A stretch of 64,000 bases of DNA, from contig CM070639.1 of assembly GCA_036346255.1 (NCBI GenBank), positions 1,808,001 through 1,872,000 of the forward strand, given 5' to 3'. Positions 34,261-44,778 of this stretch are shown in pieces. The DNA is from Ampelocalamus luodianensis (taxonomy: Eukaryota > Streptophyta > Magnoliopsida > Poales > Poaceae). Position 1 is the first letter of the stretch; each line of letters opens with the position of its first letter. The notes below the pieces were generated by a model, which was not told the origin of the DNA, made no database searches, and worked only from the letters and a program-made list of their open reading frames with translations. Made by a program: the position numbers and the translations under genes.

Positions 34261-37200
34261 CGGCGCCACCTCCACTCCGCATGGCGACGCCCTCTCGTCA
34301 TCCGCTACCATGGCTTCCACCGATCCGACGCCGCGCGCCATCTTCGCCGCTTCTACGCGACGCCGCCACAAGTCGCGACGCCCGGTGACTCGAGTTGAAG
34401 CGCCCCAACTTCAACCGCCGGTCCTCGTTCTTCCTCTCTCTCGGCGCAAGTTCGACTCGCTCGCACGCCGACGGATCCGCCGCGCACGCCTACGTGATGC
34501 TCGCTGGGAGATCGCCACTCCTGCGCCCACACCGTTACTCGTTCCGCCGCAGACGACGTTTGGCCTCGCCGCGCTCGACTGATCGCTCGCCACCGTGGGT
34601 CGCCATCAAGCCCTCTTCAGCGAACAAGGCTTCCGCGCCGCCTTCCTCACCACGAAGTTCCACTCCATGGCGCAGGTACTCTTCCATCGATTTAGCACGC
34701 CGAAGATGAAGGCCACCGCCGACGCATTGCGCGGACGTTGGCTACGCCGCCTCGACTCGCAGCTCGCCTCAACTCGCGCGCGCCTCAACCTCGCTTCCAA
34801 AGACTCCGGCAACATCGCCGACCCGATCCGCCGCCCAACTCGCCACCGCCCGCGAAGCCGGGTTCGGCGAACTCCGCTCGCCAACGGCTAAGGTCGCCAC
34901 CGAGATCGCTTCACGCCGCGCCGCCGCTGGGCGGCATGCCACGCCGCCGCTACGCTGGCACCGGCGGGGTCACGCCACGGTAGCGCAACTCCAGCCGGGC
35001 GGTCCCGCCGCTAAGGCGGCGGCGGCGGTCGCGACAGGCAATCGCAATCGGAAGAAAGGTGGCCGCGCGGCAACTATCGGGCGGCGGCAACCGCGGCGCA
35101 CCACGGCCGCCTCGATGTGCTTTACTCGTGGCGCGATGCAAAGAAGAAGCGGCGACCGCGAGGCGCGCCGCAGCAGCTCGTGGCGCCCTTCACACCGGCA
35201 TCCCGGCGCGCACCGCAGCGCACACCGCTTTGGCGCCACTCGCCGGTGCTACGCTGCCTCGCTACCGCCCCACCTCAAAGAAGGTGCCGGCGGGGATCAG
35301 CCGCTTGTCACCGCCAACTGCATGGCGCCAGTGGCGCCAACAATCGGGTGCTCGGCACAGCGCCATCGCCATATGTTCGGATGATGGTATAACGCTTCTC
35401 CCGCATACCCCACTCCAATTCCTTTATTACCGAGGCAATGGCAGCACCATACCTATTTCCGGTCGCGGATATCCACTCCTACCAAAGAGTCGACACCACT
35501 TTTCACCTAAGAGATGTCCTTATTGCTCCCGCCTAGTGCGCAATTTGCTTTCTCGTCACGCTTCACTCGCGATAATAATCGCTCCATTGAGTTTGACGCC
35601 TTCGGTTTTTCTCATGATCGCGACGGGCGCTGACTTTGGGCCGCAATAGCCGCGGGACCTCTACACCATTCCTTCGCCCACGCCCCACGCTTGCAGCTCG
35701 CCACCTCGCCCACCCCGTGGCATCATCGCCTTGGCCACCCCGGTCCTTCGCCTCGCCAAACTACAACACATGTCGGTCATAGCTCGTAATAAGAGTCCAC
35801 GGTCTTTGTGTCATGCCTCACGCCTGCAAGCACACGCGCCCTTTAGTAGTTCCACGTCTGCATTACTACTACTCCTTTTGCTTTACTTCACCGTGATGTT
35901 TGGACATCTCCGCCTTAGCGCTCCGGCTATAAATATTATCTTGTGTTACTTGATGATTACTCTCATTTTGCCGGTCGCTCCTTTACGCCATAAATCGATG
36001 TGCACAATCATATTGTCGATTTTGTAGCCTTTACTCATACACGCTCGCATTCTACCCAAATGCTTCTAAGCCGATAACGCACCGACCTCGCCAACAATGC
36101 CATCACTACCTTTCTTACTAGTCGCGATTGCCTTACGCCTTCGTGTCCTTACACCTCGCCACAAACGGCAAGCCGAGCGCATGCTTCGTATCATCAACAA
36201 CACAATACGCACCTTGTGATCCACGCCACATGCCTCCACCTTATTGGGTCAAGCCTCGCCGCCGCCACATATGTGCTTAACCGCGCCTCCTCATCTGCGG
36301 CATCACAAGATACCCTACCAGCCCTCGCATCAAGCTCCCGATTATTCTCACCCGTGTGTTCTGGCCGCCTCGTTATCCGAACATTAGTGCCACGACACTC
36401 ACAAGCTCTCCCTCGCTCGACACCATGCGTGTTCCTTGGTTACCCTCCTCCCACAAGGGTACCGCTGTTCGGATATGTCCACCGCCGCATTATTATCTCA
36501 CGCCATGTTGTCTTCGATGAGTTCGTGTTCCGTCGCCGCACCTTCGCGCCGCCTTCACCGGATTTTTGATGCGGGACTATCTTCACCGACGAAGCTCCGC
36601 TAACTGGCGTTGAGCGACCGCGTGCCGCCTCTGCTGCTCCTCGTCCGGCGAGGTTGAGCGGCCGACCACCGGACCGGACCGGCCATCTACGCCGGTCCTC
36701 GCACCCGACCGGCCGACTCGCTTGGCGCCCGACCGCATCTCCGCTGCTGCGGCGCCGCCGCTCGGCCCTCTCGCTTCCCGGTTGACGCCCGACGGTTGAC
36801 GCCCGATCGGCCGTCGCGCGGCGGGCGCCCCATCGTTTACCAGCGGGCGATCGCCGCCGCCCTGCTGCCTCGACACCGCGTGGCCGCCCGACGCCACCGC
36901 TACTTTTCGCGCCACGACGCGATCTCGCATCGGGCAGTTTACGCCCCGCCCACCGCCAACCTCTCCGCCACGACGGCCTCGCCGCCTCGGCGAACCACGC
37001 GCGCCACGGCCGACTTCGCTGGCGCTGGCCGCGATGGCGGAGGAGTACAAGGCTCTCATGGACAACGGCACTGGCGCGCCCTCGACCGCCCGGCAACATT
37101 GTCACCGGCAAGTGGTCAGATAAGCACAAGTTCCACTGACGCTCCTCGCACGGCACAAGGCTCGCTGGTCGCCCGAGGATTCTCCCAGCAGCCGCGCCGA

Positions 37201-38448
37201 CTACGACGACGCTTCATTTCGGTTGTCAACCGCGACGATACGCACTGGCCCCGACGCGCCGCGCGCTCGCCTGCTCACCACCGATGTGAAGAACGCCTTC
37301 CTCCATGGTCACCGAGGAAACCGCTCATCGTCGCACTCGCCGGGCTTCATCGACTCCGCCAACCCCGATGTATGTCTCGCTTTCAGAGTCCTCAGACGGC
37401 TCAAGCAGCTCCCGGCGTGGAACCGCCGCCGCATATCTGCCGTCGACGCTTCATCTGCGACCAAGTCCGATGCATCTCTTTGTTTACAAAGATGGAGATA
37501 GCGCCGCCTACCGCTTCAGACGCCGACGACATCATCTCACGATCGCCACCGGCACTACTTCAAAGACATCATCGCGCGACTCCACTCGGAGTTCGCCATG
37601 ACTGACTCGGGACTCGCACCACTTTCGGGATATCCGTGACGTGATGATGAACGGGCTGTTTTGTCAGAGCCGCGACGCCGCCGACCTCTCCGCCGGCCGG
37701 CATGTCCGAGTGCCACCGACCGCGACGCCGCCGATGCCCGACCAAGTCGCTGGCCACCGACGCGCGCTCCCGTGGTGACCGCCGAGTACCGAGCCTCGCC
37801 GGTGCACTCCAAGACTCGACCGACACGACCCGATCCGCCTATGCCGCCCAAAGAAGTCCGCTTGTTCATGCATGATCCTCGCGAGCCGCACTCGCTACGA
37901 TCAAAGCGCATCCCGCAGACGTCAAGGGTTCTCGCTCGCCGGTCTTCACCTCGTGTCGCACCGCCAACCGATCATCGCCTACTCGATGCCGATCGGGCGG
38001 GCCGCCTCGACACGCGCCGCTCCACCTCCGGTTCCGCGCTTTCCTGGCGCATAACCTCGCTTTCGTCGCCTGCGCCAAACCACGGCCTCCCGCTCCAGCC
38101 ACAAGCGCAGTATCGCGCCGCGGCTCGCGTCGTGGCCGAACGCCGTTGGTTGCGGCGCTTCTCGTGAACCGCACATCTCGGTCTCCGCCGCGACGGCCGC
38201 TTATTGCGATAACGCTGCTGCCGCGTCTACATGACGGCCAATCCATCCATCATCGCCGCACGAAGCATATCGAGATCGACATCCACTTCGTTCGCGAGAA
38301 AGTTGCATTGGGACAGGTTCGAGTGCTCCATGTTCCCTCGACACACCAGTTCGCGGATATTATGACCAAGGGTCTCCCTGTACAGTTGTTTAGTGATTTC
38401 CGGACCAGTCTGTGCGTCCGTGATCCTACCGCTACGACTGCGGGCGGG

Positions 38449-38558
38449 TATTAGGATAATTACTAATGTATCCCTGAATGTATCCCTGTACATGGCTATA
38501 TATATGAAAGACACCCCCCCTCTTGGGGGTGTGGTGATTCCCCCTAACTCATTCTACA
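38449..38558 (+). repeat. Copia 2 3' LTR
   Basis: Preceded by the G-rich tract GCGGGCGGG acting as PPT. Begins TATTAGG like its partner, so the TA terminus is shared by both LTRs. Confidence 0.95.
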
Positions 38559-38563
38559 TATAT

Positions 38564-38610
38564 ATACTGGCCCTTTGGCCCCCAGAGAATATAAGTTGCT
38601 ATTCCTAACA
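38564..38610 (+). repeat. Copia 1 5' LTR, right part
   Basis: Completes the interrupted LTR (ATACTGGCCC...CCTAACA). Followed at 38611 by the PBS TGGTATCAGAGC. Confidence 0.95.
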
Positions 38611-38622
38611 TGGTATCAGAGC
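38611..38622 (+). other. Copia 1 primer binding site
   Basis: TGGTATCAGAGC adjoining the LTR end. Confidence 0.9.
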
Positions 38623-41600
38623 ATATTAGGTTTACCTCTCCTCCCGGACGCGCAACTCGTCTGCCCTAGCCGCTGCCGTCGGCTTCCCATCTCTAGCCGC
38701 CGCTGTTGGCCTCATCTTGCCGCTGCCGGCTTCCCTCCCGAGATTTTGCCCGACGCGCACCCGACGCCGGTCTTCCACTGACGACGGCTCGCGCCGACTC
38801 GACGAACCATCTCGCGCGCGCCTGCCGCTTTGATCCGGCGAGATCCGGCCGTGGCATCTCCCGCCCGATCATCATGAAGTCGCGCCGCCACCCGACCGGC
38901 CACCGCCACGCAATCATCTCCGCGCCTGCGGCGTGACGGCCGTTGAAGATCTCTCGCGCCACCGCGCCCGAGCGCACCTCTTCGGCTTGCGACCAGCTCG
39001 CCGCCGAGCCCACCTGGGGACGGAGAAGCCGCCGCGCCGCCTCGCCTAAAGCTCTCTTCACGCCGAGCCGACACCGCCGCCAAGATCCACCTCGGCCTCT
39101 TCGAGGTTGTGGGACTACTCATCGCTTCCGATGTGGACTCACCTTCGCCGGCGCTACGAGTTCTCCGTGATGCTCTCTACCGTCCGTGGTCCGCAGAGCA
39201 CTCTTCAGCAGGTGATGCTATCGTTGACGCTTTTTACGCCGTGAGCTCTGTCCGGCGTCACCGATTTCTCCTCGCGATCGGCCGGTCGCCGCTCCCGCTG
39301 CGATCGCCTAGCCAGACGTCTTGACCGGAGTTTCAGCCGATCTACGAAGTTCCTTACCGCCGCCCCGAAGTTCGAGCAGCGTGGCGCTCAGCCTCCTGCA
39401 CGCCACTCGTGTCACTCTCCTAGAGGTTTCATCGAGATACATGCGGAGAGACTCTACCGAGTGGTGCCTGGCTCGCTACCACTCCCCTCCGTGCTCGCGC
39501 TCGCCACTCACTGCACCGACGGCCATCGCGCCGCCGACATCTCCCAGCCGCCGCCAGTGGTGGCGCCGCCTTCATCCGGCAGCTGGTCGTCCTCATTGCT
39601 CATACCGCAACAAGGTCGGCCACATTGAGTCCTAGTGCTATAAGAAGCGCCGACATCTTTCTCGACGTTCTTCTACTAGCATCGCACTAGTGCTTCTACA
39701 TCGACGCCGTGATCGACTTCTTCGCAGCTTTCTCTCACCGGCAGAGATAGCCGATTTCGACGCCGCTTGCCGCCTGTGTTCTCCTCGACAGTTCTCGCAG
39801 CTCGCCATCGACTCTTCTGCATCGAGAAACCACCTTCTACACAATCGTGTACCTCCCCGTGGATTCTTGATTCGAGCATCTTTTCACATGACTCGATCCT
39901 TCCACTGCCTTTCATTACACCCTTGATTCTCCCCGCTGTTCTTACCGCTGATGTTACATCTCTTTCTCGTCTCTCGGTCGAGGCCCTCTTAGCAACTCAT
40001 CTTTTCATGTTCCTTCGTTTATGTTCCTCGCCTTACCATGCGCCTTCTTTCACAAGTGACATCGATCTTGGTTGTCGGGTCATTCTCGACTCGACTCTTG
40101 TTGTGTTCAGGACCGCCGCACGGAGCTCGTTGGTTCGCCCGGCGCCTTGACTCACAGCCGCCTCGGGAGCTTGACTGCTTCACCTTCCTTCCGCGCCACC
40201 ATTGCCACCGGTCTCGCCGCCACTTCGCCTACCGGCTCTTTCCCCAGCAGCGGGCATCACCGCCTTGGTCACTGTATGGATCTCGCCTGCCGCCTATGGT
40301 TCGCCGTGGTCTTCTCGGGTCCGTCTCAGAGATGTGTCTTTAGATTGTCGTGGTTGTGTTAGGTAAACAGATTCACTTCCTTATCCTCATAATGAGTCGC
40401 TGTCTCAAATATCCTTTTGATCTTGTTCATTCGATGTTTGGGGTCCGGCCTTCGCTTTGAAAGGGGGTCATCGATATTATATCATTTTTATAGATGATTT
40501 TTCGCCACACTTGGATATATTTTATGTCTTCGTGAGTGAGGTATTATCTATCTATAAACAGCTTGCCACTATGATCCATACACGCTCTCTCCACCCTATT
40601 CGTGTCTTCGTGGCCGACTACCGGCGAAGTAATTTCTCTTACCGCGCAGCCTTCCCATCGAGCAGGTACTCTCGCCGCCTCCCGCCCCGGTGCTCATGCT
40701 CGAATGGTGTTGCTGAGCGCAAGCATCGCCATCTCCTTGAGACGGCTCGTGTAATCGATGATTGCCGCTCTATTCCACCTCACTTTTGGGCCGAGGTCGC
40801 TTCCACCGCCACCCATCTCGTTAACATCTAGCCTCTTCTCGCTTCTTGGTGCGATTCTCACAGCGCCTTTGTGGTCTTCTTCCCGACTACTCGCCTTCGT
40901 CTGCATTTGGCTGCGTCGCTATGTTCTCTCGCCTTGAGAACGTACCAAATCGATCGTCACCGCTGAGTGTGTCTTTCGGGATACAGTGCCGAGCACAAAG
41001 GATATCGGTGCTGGGATCCTGTTGGTCGACGGATGCGGATTTCTGATGTGACTTTCGACGAGTCTCGCTCCTTCTACCCACGCCCTACCTCTCCTTCGGC
41101 TTCGCTTCCTCTGTGGGAGTCTCGCCCTTTTGACCTTTCCGCATACACCTATATCCTGCCTTGCCCTCATCCACCCGCTCCACCGATTCTCCACATATTT
41201 CTCCTGTGGCCTCTCCGCCGCTGTCACCGCCTACTGCCTCTCGCGCTCCTCGTGCTCCTCCCACTACACTTGTCTACACTCGTCAACCTCGTGATTGAGG
41301 ATCTTCCGGATGAGCCATCTTCTCCGATGTTCTCTTCTCCCCGATGATCCATCTTCCCTGCATGAGTTATCTTCTCTCGCTACGCCTCCGCGATCGCTAG
41401 CTTGATTCGCCTCCGCCTGCTTTTGGTTTTTCCGTGCGCCTACTCTTGAGCTGCCTCCTATCGGATGCTATTACTCATCCCGAGTGGCAGCATGCTATGG
41501 TCGAGGAGATTGCCGCCTCGAGCGCATCGGGTACTTGGGATCTTGCTCCTTTTCCATCTCACTCGCCCCATCACGTGTAAGTGGGTCTATAAGATTAAGA

Positions 41601-42957
41601 CTCGCCGATGGCTCTCTTGAGCGCTTATAAGGCGCCTTGTTGCTCGTGGCTTCCAGCAGAGCATGGTCGTGACTACGACGAGACTTTTGCCCCGTGGCTC
41701 ACATGACCACCGTCCGTACTCTTCTTGCAAAGGCGTCTATTCGCCATCCGTCTGCTTCTCACCTTGATGTCAAGAATGCCTTCTTAATGGCGAGTTGCGT
41801 GAGGAGGTCTACATGCTTCCGCCACCTGGTATTCTGCTCTCGAGGGTATGGTCCGTCGCCTCGCTGCTCTCTATGGCCTTAAGCAAACCCTCGTGCTTGG
41901 TTTGAGCGTTTCTCCTCTGTGGTCACTGCCGCCGGTTTTTCACCTAGTGATTATGATCCTCGCGCTTTGTCCACGCCTGCCTCGTGGTCGGACTCTTCTT
42001 CTTTCGTATGTTGATGATATGATCATTACCGGAGATGATTCGAGTACATTGCCTTTGTCAAGGCTCGCCTTAGTGAGCGCTTATGTCGGATCTTGGTCCT
42101 CTTCGTTACTTCCTTGGGATTGAGGTTACTTCCACTCCATATGGTTTCTTTATGTCACAAGAGAAGTATATTCAGGATCTTCTTGATTGCGTCTCTCTCA
42201 CTGATTAGCGTACTGTTGAGAGTCTTGTCTATCTTGTTGGGAGTCTTGTCTATCTTGCTGATAGACAGACTCTCTGATGGCGAGCCTCTTCGATCCGACC
42301 GCTATCGCCATCTTGTTGGGAGTCTTGTCTATCTTGTCATATCATTCGCCCGGATATCACTTATCCAAATCCATATTCGAGTCATTCAGATCTGCTCCCA
42401 CTGTGTCCACTACACCACCTTCTTCGAGTTCTCGCGATACCTTCAGAGGACTATCTCTCGCCGTCTTTTCTTTCCACATTCCACTGCATTACTTCAGCTT
42501 ATTCGATGCTACTTGGGCCACGATCCTCCGATCGCCTGTCTATCTCAAGCATCGTGGTTTTTCTTGGTGGTTCTCTCATTGCTTGGAAGACGAAGAAAGC
42601 ATCGCAGTGTCCCGCTCGAGTGCAGAGGTGAGTTGCGAGCTATGACTCTCTTGATGCAGAGATTACTTAGCTACGGTGGTTACTTAAGGATTTTGGTGTT
42701 TCGCACTACACCGACTCCTTCTTGTCGGACAATACAAAGTATCGTATTGTCCGTGACCCTGTGAAGCATGAGCTCACCAAGCATATTGGTGTTGATGCTT
42801 CCTTCATGAGGTATTGTGTTCACGATCAGGTGATTGCTCTTCAATATGTGCCTCGAGCTTCGTAGCGCATTTCTTCACGAAGGCCCAGACTCGAGCATAG
42901 CATGGCTTCTACCTCTTCAAACTCAGTGTTGTTGATCCACCATGAGTTTGAGGGGGG

Positions 42958-43086
42958 TGTTAGACATATATGTATAGTATGTTATTTCCCATTGTTATGA
43001 GGGGTTACTTGCATATTCACCATCTGTACTTGTGTATATATACTGGCCCTTTGGCCCCCAGAGAATATAAGTTGTTATTCCTAACA
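42958..43086 (+). repeat. Copia 1 3' LTR
   Basis: Complete 129 bp LTR after a GAGGGGGG purine run, followed by target duplication CAAAG and the remainder of the SBDS exon. Confidence 0.95.
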
Positions 43087-43367
43087 CAAAGGAGCCTGAT
43101 ACTGTTGCTCAGCTAAGCGAGAAAATGCAGGGACAGAGCATTTCTAGCGAGGTAGAAAGTCAGGAACAAGGCAAGCAGCAGAGAAGGTGCAGAGAATGCG
43201 CCGTGCTTGTGGGGGACAAGCTGTACAGAGAGCATTGCAAATCTGGGTGGCACAAACACAACTACACGCCTCACAAGAACGGTCTTCCTCATCTCAGCCA
43301 AGAGGAGTGTTTGGTGGAAATGGAGTTGGCCGAGTCCAGGAAGGACCTGAAGGACTATGATTTCTGA

Positions 43368-43876
43368 CTAAGTGAGTCGAAAGTTCCCCTCCTATGATGT
43401 CGTATTTTGATAATGAACATATTGTGTCTAGTAACGCTTTTTTTTCCCCTGACCATGTCCTCCAGCAGGCTGGCTGATGATGCGTGCAGGACATGAAGAT
43501 CGCCGCGGTCTTGTTTTGTTTCGGAGGACACATAAGATCATTTGGTATTATTTATTTTTCTGAGGGGTAGTCTAGCCTCTGCTGCTGAAAGCTGTAGTCT
43601 TTTTGGTATGGTACGGTAGCAAGATGTTAGAAATGGAACTGCAAGTCTTTTTGGGAAGCAGAAGATACATGGGCGCTGTATAGTTGTGTTTAGTAGGAAT
43701 GCTGGCCGAGTCTGTATAGTCGTCGTATTAGTCTAAGCATATGTTTGTTGATTTCTTCTTCTGTAATGGCATGATGCAACGACAGATACGCTATGCGTAT
43801 TCTCGTGTATGCTCCTAACTAGACACCACCACTCGCTTCGCGGGGCTGGCACTACCTACCCTTCGCCGGTGGATAC
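43368..43876 (+). other. SBDS 3' flank
   Basis: AT-leaning sequence after the SBDS stop, probably 3' UTR. There is no open frame. Quality deteriorates abruptly after about 43876. Confidence 0.5.
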
Positions 43877-44381
43877 CACAATATTTTTTGGGCTAAAACT
43901 TTTTTTTCCCCTTTAAAAATTAAAGGTTTTTTCAAAATTTTCCATTAAAAAAAATGTTTATTACAACCTTTTTTTCCCAATTAAAATTTTTCCCATTTTC
44001 CCCAAAAATTAAATTTTAACAATACGGTTTCCTTTACCCCAAAATTCCCAAAATTTTTTAAAATTTCTTTCAAAAAAAATTAAAATTTTCTCCTTTTCCC
44101 CAAATCAAATTCTTCGGGAAAAAAAACCAGGTTCCTTTCCCAAATTTCCCAATGAACCTTCCGACACCCCCCCCGGGCCCCCAACTATTTCCAACCCCAC
44201 AGACTTTAAACTTCCCCCTTTCCCCCTTTGACATCCCACCCCACCTATCCAAACCCCTCCCAAATCCCCAAGCCCCCCTTTTTCCCACCAAAATTTCCAA
44301 TTTGGGAAAGACCGCCCCTTAAAACCCCTCCCTTCCGCCCCAACCCCGGGGGAAAACTTTTCCGGGCTACCCGCCACAACC
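43877..44381. other. Homopolymer-stuttered, probably erroneous sequence
   Basis: About 500 bp consisting almost wholly of 3-9 base homopolymer runs (AAAATTTT, CCCCAAAA, GGGGG, CCCCCCCC) with no recognisable word. The look is that of over-called homopolymers in a poor capillary trace. Apparent open frames here (Gly/Trp/Phe-rich on the minus strand) are artefacts. On its right it truncates a Copia LTR. Confidence 0.75.
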
Positions 44382-44589
44382 CACCTTAGCGCTCGTAAGA
44401 GATCGGATCTGTTTTGGGTTTCACGAAGCCTAGAACCACTCAGTACCAGCCTGCCGAAAACCCCTGATGATTTATCTAACGCTGGCGAACGGGACCGAAA
44501 CCAACACGTTTAGTTGCGCCCCCGATCAGGGCGCAAGTGGGGCATGCGCCCTTGAAACTCGGAAGACGTTAGCCGAGATCAACCCAACA
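44382..44589 (-). repeat. Copia 3 3' LTR, truncated
   Basis: Matches the right half of 54524-54947 from CACCTTAGCGCTCG to AACCCAACA. The remaining roughly 216 bp that should lie to the left are absent and replaced by the stuttered sequence. Confidence 0.9.
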
Positions 44590-44778
44590 TTCTCCCTTTT
44601 GATCGTAAGGCTAACATCATAAGCCCATTCTCAATAAAATAGCATACCAAGATAATGCGTCGTATGGTCAATGATGTGCCATACAACCTCATTACCTATA
44701 GTGTACTGTTCTATCTTGAAATGAATATTCATTATACTTAATGGGAGTTGGTTTATTTTAAGGTCCTTTTATCCAGAA

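Larger units (their letters stand above)
33521..38558 (+). mobile_element. Copia element 2, nested in Copia 1's 5' LTR
   Basis: LTRs are 109 bp (33521-33629) and 110 bp (38449-38558), differing only by one C in a C run. The target duplication is TATAT (33516-33520 and 38559-38563). The PBS TGGTATCAGAGC directly follows the left LTR (33630-33641). LTR termini are TA...CA rather than TG...CA. The interior is very GC-rich and frame-broken, but keeps recognisable Copia words: GNGSTIPISGRG (about 35440), CVFLGY...IIISRHVVFDE (36430-36530), TTDVKNAFLHGH (about 37280), HQFADIMTKGLP (about 38345). Order is consistent with protease/integrase before RT/RNase H. Confidence 0.9.
33439..43086 (+). mobile_element. 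Copia element 1, inserted in SBDS last exon
   Basis: Plus-strand Copia with 129 bp LTRs (TGTTAGAC...CCTAACA), a perfect CAAAG target duplication (33434-33438 and 43087-43091), a PBS at 38611-38622 and a G-run PPT just before 42958. The 5' LTR is split by Copia element 2. The interior (38623-42957) shows only broken words: NGVAERKHRHLLETAR (about 40700), HLDVKNAFL (about 41760), YVDDMIITGDDS (about 42007). The coding frame changes every few dozen bases through small indels, although the LTRs differ at only two positions. Confidence 0.92.
30627..43367 (+). pseudogene. SBDS: SBDS ribosome maturation factor gene, disrupted
   Basis: SBDS, with EFL1, releases eIF6 from pre-60S subunits. Exons: 30627-30874, 30992-31200, 32958-33125, and 33272-33438 continued at 43092-43367. 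Visible are MSRTLVQPVGQKRLTN, the FYSH-domain words WRSRVEKDLDEVLQSHTVY and FGTDDQTNICIE, domain II (RPYTITMIERLMREIHF), domain III (VISKDESGNQPCI, HGRVEVLSVLAHAESG) and the plant-specific C-terminal C2H2 finger (CRECAVLVGDKLYREH, GWHKH) ending KDLKDYDF. Damage: about 16 bases missing after RLTN in exon 1; an 8-base surplus (AGTAGTAG) near 31090 in exon 2; a 2-base surplus near 33393; and a 9.6 kb Copia in the last exon with CAAAG target duplication. The encoded protein cannot be made from this copy. Introns 1 (117 bp), 2 (1757 bp) and 3 (146 bp) keep GT-AG ends. Confidence 0.93.

Noticed and set aside
33726..34388. Pro-rich 220-codon open frame
   Set aside because: It lies in the CCGGCC low-complexity tract of Copia 2; open frames occur in several phases and no family is recognised.
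36440..37156. 238-codon minus-strand open frame
   Set aside because: Antisense shadow of GC-rich decayed Copia pol, Arg/Gly-rich, no domain.
44070..44377. Gly/Trp/Phe-rich open frames
   Set aside because: Produced by homopolymer-stuttered sequence of doubtful reality.
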